A stretch of DNA of 64,000 bases, taken from the NCBI GenBank assembly GCA_022579005.1, contig MU401626.1:1-64000 (forward strand), given 5' to 3'. The notes under the pieces are model-generated. The model saw only the letters and a list, made by a program, of their open reading frames with translations, was not told the DNA's origin and did no database searches. Each line of letters starts with the position of its first letter. The first letter of the stretch is position 1. This stretch comes from Poronia punctata. Its lineage: Eukaryota > Ascomycota > Sordariomycetes > Xylariales > Xylariaceae. A program made the translations under genes and the position numbers. Positions 56,930 through 64,000 of the stretch are shown here, piece after piece.

Positions 56930-57548
56930 ATGTCAAGCACAAACAACACAGCAACATACGCAGACTGCGTAACCGCCCTCCGGACATCCCTCTCCTACCT
57001 CGACTCCTCCGTAACCACACTCGGAGACGGCGTGTCGGATTTTCCTCGTCTGGTCGACGTATTAAAAACAACAAGGGTAGGTACCTTCTTCTCCTCTCCC
57101 TTTATCCTTCCTTTCCTTTCCTTTCCAATAACTTCGCAAACTAGTCAACTAAGAAAAGTATTTTTTTTTATAAAAATAGCACTACGAACTAATACCCCAA
57201 CGAACCCTCCAAATCGCAGAATCATCCCTCCGCTCCGAACTATTACCCGCCATAACGGGACTTCTCGACCGCGTAGACGCGCGGATAGATCGCGTGGATC
57301 GAAGGATCGAATCTCTGCGTGCGCGCGCGGAATTACAGCAGGGAAGACTCGAGAAGAATCCACATATTGACGAAAACCAAAACAAAAAGACAACAGGACA
57401 GGGACAGCTGCAAGGGATGGGAAAGGCGCGCGCCAGAACGTTGAAGCAGAAACGCGAGACTTTGCAATATAGTATCGAAAGGCTGGAACTCGAAGTTCTG
57501 CAGAAGGAGAGGGAGTTGAGGAAGAGGCTTGATACTGCGGCGGCGTGA
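56930..57548 (+). CDS. SPC19: DASH/Dam1 complex subunit Spc19 (171 aa)
   Basis: A component of the ring complex that couples kinetochores to spindle microtubules in fungi. Two exons, 56930-57076 and 57180-57548, phase 0; the intron is T-rich before its acceptor. The N-terminal Spc19 signature is clear: ALRTSLSYLDSSVTTLGDGV, SDFPRLVDVLKTTR, then HYELIPQRTL. A coiled-coil-like middle (LLDRVDARIDRVDRRIESLR, RAELQQGRLE) and a basic, helical C-terminus (LKQKRETLQYSIERLELEV, QKERELRKRL) follow. Length is in the family range. Confidence 0.9.
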
Positions 57549-59022
57549 AAAGACGCGGGGGGGAGGGGGAGACGATTTGATATTCGCTATATCTATCTAC
57601 CTACCTACGCCTTTCTGGTTGAACAACCTACCTAACCTTACAAACTCTGCGAATGTCGTATTTCTCGGCACAGAGCTTATTCGAGTCCTGGATGAACGCT
57701 GGAAAAGGAAAGAAAGACACCTTTAAGAACCGTTGTCGACGAATCTGATGGGGGACTCGGGACCACTGGCGCGATACAAGGTCTCCCAAAGGGAAACATT
57801 CCGCACGAAGCCCTTTGTCTGTCTGTCTTGTCTTTACCTACCAGACAAACCACCATTTTCGGAGCGTTCGCGCCGGATTTGATCCCAGTATGGCGATATG
57901 AGGTGCTGACTACTTAGGCGACAATACCCATCACGTATTGCCGTAGGACGCTCTTCATGACAAACAAACCCTCACTCGCTCATTGCTTAGTCGAGATATA
58001 TACTCGCAGACAACTCCACAAAAGTTGCTCATCAAAAGCCACAAGACGAGATTCAAAAGTCAAAAAGTAGCTAGGGGACTCTGCCGTGGAGAGCAAAAAG
58101 CACGACCATCAGAATCGTAGCTAGATAAGTTTCCGGGATACGGAAAAGATCTGGCAGGTTTATTAAGGGGAGCGCAGATATCCACATTGGGCAGTGTACT
58201 TGAATGGACAATGTCATAATCCAGTGTACATCTAGCGCCTTCACTGTCCAAAAATGATGCTTTATTGTATCGACCACTTCCAAAAAAAACTGCAAGTCAC
58301 GTAAAGTAATGCGCGGGCAACCAAGTGCATTCGAAAAAATTCAACATTTTCCTTGCTCGTGTTCATCAATGGACAGGCAACAAGTTGTACATGTCGCGTC
58401 AGAAAACGAAAACCCCATCTGAACCAATGCATACGTAACCTTCGTAAACCCTGTGTCATATCACAGGCTGGATGCATAGCTCCTTTGCGCCAAAGTTACT
58501 TCATCCTTGTTTTGCGCCCCTATCGGCAGGGAATCACCCTGCCGGCACTCGACGCCCCTCGCCTCCAGCCCGGCCATTGATATTTATCAACCCCAGGCCC
58601 TTCAGATTCTCAACATCGTAGAATGTCGAAAACCCGTCTGCCTTTGTATGTCACACGAAATAATACAAATAGACCAGTTATGAGTAGTAAACGAAAACCG
58701 GAAAGATACCCCGGGGGAAAAAAAAAGAACAAAATCCAGCCGCCCCGGACAAAAACAAACAGACGAGAAATAAACTGACGGGCGCAAGACGTGGGCCCGT
58801 CGCTGGTGTATCATCATTTTCGCCCCAAGACATGACCAATAGCTTGCGAGTAATGTGCAAACTCAATCGCATGCGTATCTCTATACCATCCCCACCCAGA
58901 TACAAGAGTGGTCGCCATCCTTCGACACGGTTTGTCCGATAGCGTCAAATCCAGAGTCACGGTCAGGTGTGCCCCGGTAGTCAAATCATCCGCAAAACAC
59001 GCCGAAAGTCACGTGGGTTGTT
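57549..59022. other. Convergent intergenic region, no gene seen
   Basis: About 1.5 kb between the 3' ends of SPC19 and SHO1. Short ORFs on the minus strand (58060-58905) do not look like proteins. An A-rich run at about 58717-58730 may be part of a 3' end signal. Confidence 0.5.
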
Positions 59023-60068
59023 TTATAAAAGGATAAGATAGTTGCTGGGAGCAATACCCGTCTCGCCTGTTTCTTTCCTTGCTTGCCACCATCTTCCACT
59101 GACGTCGCTGACCTCCAAGATCTCGTGCTTCGAAAAGGAAATCTCGTTGGCGTCTTCGGGATTGGCTTCGTAGCTATAGATGGCTTTCGCACGGTACGGA
59201 TACTCTGAGGGGGCGGCAACCTCGGGTTCAGGCTGTTGCTGCACCGGCTTGATACCTGAACTGGCAAAAGCGGGCGAAGGGTTTCTCGGGCCGCTTCCGT
59301 TCATGCCACCAACCGGCGACGGATTTTCGAACCCGTTCAACTGAGCCGATGTATACATTTGTGGCGGTTGAACAGAAGTTGATGTCTCGGGACGTCCGCC
59401 ATAACCGTTCATTGTTTGCCGGCTCATGCTCGACTCCTTCTGGAGGGCGAATGAGTCGATATAGGCGCGGGCAACACCAGATGGGGCCGATCCGAAGTAA
59501 AATATCCATACGATCTATGAATTGGGTCAGTACGGGAGAACCATTCAACCCGATCACTAATCAAGCAAAAAATCATTCAAAACTCACGTTAACCATGGAT
59601 AGCAAAATAAAACCAGCAGCAGCAGCTTGGCGGGAGCTTTCGCTAGTGTAAATCAGAGAGTTGACGGAGGATGTCGTTAGGACAAGGCCAGCGCCCATAT
59701 ACCCAACAAGCGCAACATGGTACGTCTGTATCGAGTTTGCAGCCACAACAACGACCACTCCGGCGGTCAGAAAGAACATGAACACAAGGGCCCACCATGG
59801 GAAGGTGGGAAACGGTTCGACTGCGTCCTTCGCATTGGCATTCACTCGGCTAATGATGGACCCAATCAAAGAAATCACCCATGAAAGCTAATCGACCAGC
59901 CCGTGTTAGTCTCGACTTGATATGTAAAGGTGGAGAGGGAAGGAGATGGCAAGGTTGCGCGACTAAACTTACAGCGGCAATCGAAACAGTAGCAAGGGCA
60001 AATGGGTCACCGATGAGGTTGCCCAAGCTCATGCGCTTCCGGCCATAGCCAGATCTGGATTGTTCCAT
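59023..60068 (-). CDS. SHO1: High-osmolarity sensor Sho1 (295 aa)
   Basis: A plasma-membrane scaffold at the head of one branch of the HOG osmostress pathway. Three exons: 60068-59973, 59887-59588 and 59514-59023, all phase 0. The start [17 protein letters not shown] is the family's usual one; an upstream in-frame ATG at 60110 is not preferred. Four membrane segments follow: about 22-44 ([20 protein letters not shown]), [39 protein letters not shown], and [21 protein letters not shown] Pro/Gln/Ser-rich cytoplasmic linker leads to a C-terminal SH3 domain ([51 protein letters not shown]), which binds the MAPKK Pbs2. Length matches orthologues. Confidence 0.95.
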
Positions 60069-61699
60069 TTTTCGTAATGACGGAGAGTGAAGAGAGCCGT
60101 ATGAGGGCATATGGAAACGACCACGCCGACTTGCCCGCAGCTGTACGGGTAGGATCGATTCAATTGAATTCCGACCCGTTCACAAATCAACCGTGAAATG
60201 ACAGATCCCAACCTGACCAATTAGGGAGTTGTATCAGAGTGGCGCAGCCCCAGAAACGAACAAAGAGTGCACTTAATAGGCTCTCGGATGTAGTTTGCGA
60301 AAGGGTTGTAAGGGCTCGGGCGCTAAGGCGTAGGCAAGAGACCGACTTCAACTGCCGATATCGAAGCTATCTATGAGTGGAAAGAATCGAACGTGGAGTC
60401 CGTCGCCGTAGGAACGTGGAAAGTCTAGTCGACGAGCGAGCGCCTAACGTGATAAAGACGTGATACGATCGGCGTACAGTTAACAGGTCGGGATTCGGCT
60501 TTCGCGTGCAAGTGGAGGTTAAACGGCGCGTCAGTGATGCAAGGTTTGCGAAAGAAATCAGAGTGCAGAGGTAATGGGTTAGGCAATGCAAACGTTATGC
60601 AATGGCGCTGATGAGGCAGTCCGAGTTGGAGAAAAAAGGAGTCAAGTAATAGAGCTGAGACGGGGAGAAGGCAGGATTGCTGAGAAAAAAACGTTCGAGG
60701 ACCCCAGGTCCGTGTAGTGCCAAGTCTAGCTTATTCGAATTCGGATCGATTCACTGTTGAGGCGTTGATAGAGCCGCGTATAGTTACTCGAAGTATCTGG
60801 AAAAATGGACAGAGCTGTTGGTCTTTTCCCTTTCTCCAGTGAATGACTCCGTCGCTTTATCTTTCTCAACTTTCGATATCCGATCCGTCGCCAAGTTACT
60901 CGATCTTACTCGCGATTATTCAGAGTCTCTGTAATTCCCAAGCAGACAACAACGATAACGGCCTTTCCTTTGACTGGCGACCCAAAAGATTGTTATCCCA
61001 CTTGACAGATTCGTTGTATAGGGGCTCTAAACGGGTGCGCGAGTAAGCGAGGATCGAAGATGGCAGCGTTGGTCTCTCGCAGAAAGACAGATGGGCACCT
61101 GACGGGGATGGTCGAGCAGGTAATATTAGAAAATGGAGAGGGAGGGTGCACAGATGAGCGGAGCAAGAAGCCAAATAAGCGGGTCTGGGAATCTTAAGCG
61201 TTCTTTTGGACATTTAAGGGAGTAGTTGACCCCCAATAGGCTTAAGGTTGTAGAAACATGAGCGTTCATTGGCTCCCGTGAGGGATGGGCGGGTCAGGGG
61301 AGTCTCGAATGCACCCTCAGACCCGTGTCTGATTGGCTCATCTTGCTCGTGCCTGTGCTTTGCATGCCTACGACGCGGTACCTGTATGCGTTAGTAGCTT
61401 CTGCTTGTCGTTCTAGAGAGAAGCTGGTAGGTTAGGCTGTTAGACTTGATGCGCTAGCCTCCAGCCTGCAGGCGTTCTAACTCTGTAATCAAAATAGTCT
61501 AATGAATTGTCGGGATTAGGGTGGTCTGTGCCGTTTACCGGTGTTGCTTTTATTAGATATCGATATCTACGAGTACCAAGCGGGACATTTGTCTAAGGTT
61601 AACCTGAGGTGAGTAAGAACTGGTCTAGATATCGCCATGGAATTAGCAAATATTCTAATCTAGACCAGATTGTATTGCTAGCGTTTGTAACTATCACGC
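60069..61699. other. Promoter side of SHO1 and edge of the gene-bearing segment
   Basis: No supported gene. Normal composition persists to about 61.65 kb and then drops towards the AT block. ORFs at 60843-61213 on both strands have no protein character. Confidence 0.5.
61620..61668. repeat. 11-base inverted repeat at the AT-block edge
   Basis: CTGGTCTAGAT at 61620-61630 is matched by its reverse complement at 61658-61668, 27 bases apart. It lies where composition changes from normal to AT-rich. It could be a chance palindrome or the end of an inserted element. Confidence 0.45.
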
Positions 61700-62082
61700 T
61701 TCTTATTACTACGATTATAGCCTACCTACGTTTACCTTAAAAAATTCCTATATCTAAGGAGTTCTTTACTTAGGCTGCAATAATCTATTACGCTACTTAT
61801 TTTGTATATAGATCTAGACAAGGGTGGCTATATACTAGTACTTAAAAAAATAAGTAACTTAAAATTAATAAACCTAGGTATTGCTTAAATTATTGCTGCT
61901 AATATTTAATAATAATAAAGCTATTTAGTACTTTATATTTAAATATAACGCTTTATATTTAGTATTATAGTTACTTTTATAATTAAGTATAAATTAATAC
62001 TTTATAAATATAAAATATACTTAAATTAGCTATTATAAGCTTATTTTTAAAGCTATTAAAAAATTATAGCAATAATAATAAT

Positions 62083-62170
62083 AGCGTATATATATAGGTA
62101 ATAATAAAAAGCGCATATATATATATAAGTAATAATAAAAAGCGCATATATATATATAAATAAAGTAAGT
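62083..62170. repeat. Short tandem repeat in the AT block
   Basis: Three copies of AGCGYATATATATA followed by A/G-GTAATAATAAAA begin at 62083, 62110 and 62141 (periods 27 and 31), followed by a (GTAA)n run. The first copy differs by one C/T transition. Confidence 0.7.
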
Positions 62171-62504
62171 AAGTAAGTAAATAAAGTTACTTATTTTATA
62201 GCGCATTAATTTTTTTTTTAAAATTATATTTTTTACTTATTTACTTACTTTTACTATACTTATTTTATTTTTAACTTTATTATATTTTAACTTTTTTTAT
62301 TATTTTTATACTTTTTAATACTATTAAACAGCTTTAGCAGCTATAGCTATACTAGTAGCTAGCTATAAAGTATAAGCAAAGCTGCTACTAAAATAGCTAG
62401 CTTAAAAAAATTTTAGTTTTTTTTAGCTAAAGCTGCTAAAGCTACTAAAACTGCTAATTTTTACTTAAACAATATAGCTAGCATAGTATTAAAGTTAATT
62501 AAAT

Positions 62505-62765
62505 TAACAAATAAATAAAACTAAAAAAAATATTATTATTATTATAATAAACTATTTATTAAAAGCTTAAAAGTAAACTAAAACAAATATTATTACTATT
62601 ATAGTAAACTATTTTTTAAAACTTTAAAAATATAAAAAACCTTTTAAACTTTTAAAATAGTTTGCTATAATAATAATAATACTTTTTTTAGTTTACTTTT
62701 AAGCTTTTAATAAATAATTTGCTATAATAATAATAATATTTTTTTTAGTTTTATTTATTTATTAA
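62505..62765. repeat. Imperfect inverted repeat, about 125-base arms
   Basis: The left arm (about 62505-62630) contains AAATAAATAAAACTAAAAAA, then TATTATTATTATTATAATAA, then ACTATTTATTAAAAGCTTAA. The right arm (about 62640-62765) reads the reverse complement of these in mirror order. Several of the few mismatches are C/T or G/A (for example GCTATAA against ATAATAA/GTAAACT contexts). The centre is about 10-20 bases. It would fold as a long hairpin and resembles a decayed MITE or an inverted duplication. Confidence 0.75.
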
Positions 62766-64000
62766 TTTTAATAATTTTAACTTAACTAGGTTTATTATTT
62801 AAATAAATTATTAAAATAGCAAAGCTAACTTTAGCGCTATAATTAACTAGTTAGTTAAAAAGTTTTATTACTTTATTAATAGCTATTATATTAACAAAAG
62901 TTAAATAAATAAACAAACTTTATAATAATTATAATATAGTAATACTTTTTAATAAAAGTAAAGCAAATTTGTTTATATTATAGCACTAAGCTTTAAAACT
63001 AATAGTTATACTTTTTATATTTTTATAGTAATAAAAACAATATTATAAACAATATATACAAGCTAACTAAAATTAACTTAATAAAGTATATTTAAACTAA
63101 AAACTATTAAATTTAGCTTTTAAGCTTATAAGTTATTAAAAAAAAAATAAACAAAAATATTAAATAAATAATAAAAATAAAAATAATAATAAAAGCTAAA
63201 AAAAAACTAAGCTATAGCTTTAAAGCTAGCAAATAAGCAATAAAAGCGCTATAAGGTATATTAACGCGTAACATTATAAAAAATTAGTTTATAAGCTTTA
63301 AAGTTAGCTAATTTGTTTAAAAACGCAATAAAAAGTTAGTTAGCAAGCTTTAAGTATAGTTAAAAAAGTAAAAAAAAGTAAGTAACCTTTTTTAAAAAAA
63401 AAAATTTACGTTAGCTATAGCTATATAGCTTATATATAAATTAGCAAATTAACCTTATAATATATCTTTTTTTATAATATAAATAACTTATTTTTTATAT
63501 AGTTTATATAGTAAATTTGCTATTTATACTATAAACAATAATATATATAGTTTTTTTTATACATTAATATATTAAATATACTAGTATAAAAAATTAAATT
63601 TTTATAGTTACTTTATTATTAACTTTACTTATTTTGTTTTTTAACACTACTTATTAACCTTTATACTAAGTATTTTTTAAATTTTTTATTAACTAACGTT
63701 TATTATTAATATAATAAACTTTAAGTATAGTAATACTAAAATTTTATTATTTTTATTTTTATAATATAAAACGTTTTTTAGTTACTTTGCAGCTATTTAA
63801 GCTTATAGTATTATTTATAGCTATAGCGTAATTTTTACACTTTTATACTAAAATAAAAATAAAGTAGCAATAAAATATAAAGTTTTATATAATAAAGCTA
63901 AAGCGTTTAAGTTTAAAGCCTTTTTATATATAAGAAAATTTACGTTAAAAAAACTAACTATAAATTTAAAAGCGCTACTAAACTTAGTAATAGCTACTAA

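Larger units (their letters stand above)
61700..64000. repeat. AT-rich, mutation-decayed block at the right end
   Basis: Same character as the left block: very low GC, repeated words (TTAGCTA, AAGCATA, ATAATAATA), no genes, TpC/GpA nearly absent while CpA/TpG remain. The first about 140 bases are transitional. It continues beyond the window. Confidence 0.85.

Overview
The window reads as nuclear DNA of a filamentous ascomycete (Pezizomycotina, probably Sordariomycetes). The evidence is short GT-AG introns of about 50-130 bases with CTAAC/CTGAC-type branch sites, fungal-specific proteins (Zn2Cys6 regulator, Sho1, DASH subunit Spc19, a cellobiose-dehydrogenase-type flavoprotein, an FSH hydrolase) and two compositional compartments. 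A gene-bearing segment of ordinary composition (about 4.9-61.7 kb) lies between two extremely AT-rich blocks (1-4935 and about 61.7-64.0 kb). The blocks hold no credible genes, only decayed tandem and inverted repeats. Their copies differ by transitions, as expected of RIP-like (repeat-induced) mutation, but the dinucleotide that has almost vanished is TpC/GpA rather than CpA/TpG.

Layout. 6.4-13 kb: a degenerate ~120-base tandem repeat, an unrecognised 268-aa protein, an RRM-like protein, a glutathione S-transferase with a GC-AG intron, and a small protein-kinase-like protein. 13.8-23.4 kb: conserved housekeeping genes, namely proteasome lid subunit RPN5, an FSH serine hydrolase, a four-exon gene for the 58-aa ATP synthase subunit j (ATP18), a NIPSNAP protein, the RAVE subunit RAV2/Rogdi and the RNase P/MRP subunit POP7. 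23.9-40.6 kb: an accessory oxidative segment with a broken DAO-type FAD oxidoreductase, a secreted CDH-like flavodehydrogenase without a cytochrome domain, a P450, a Zn2Cys6 regulator, a membrane-anchored SDR, an HSL-type esterase and an EtaA-like Baeyer-Villiger monooxygenase. 42.2-51.7 kb: a Sec14-like lipid-transfer protein, a possible orphan, a SAM methyltransferase and a secreted GH31 alpha-glucosidase, with long empty intergenic stretches. 52-60 kb: SQT1, fumarase FUM1, SPC19 and the osmosensor SHO1.

The most suggestive system is the P450 - regulator - SDR - esterase - BVMO group at 28.8-40.6 kb. Hydroxylation, oxidation of the alcohol to a ketone, Baeyer-Villiger insertion to an ester and ester hydrolysis form a complete chemical route. 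The P450, SDR and esterase all carry N-terminal hydrophobic segments, which would suit a lipophilic substrate at the ER membrane. The gene set is seen directly; the shared pathway is inference.

Exon boundaries were set by hand from splice signals, phase and family conservation. No database search was possible.
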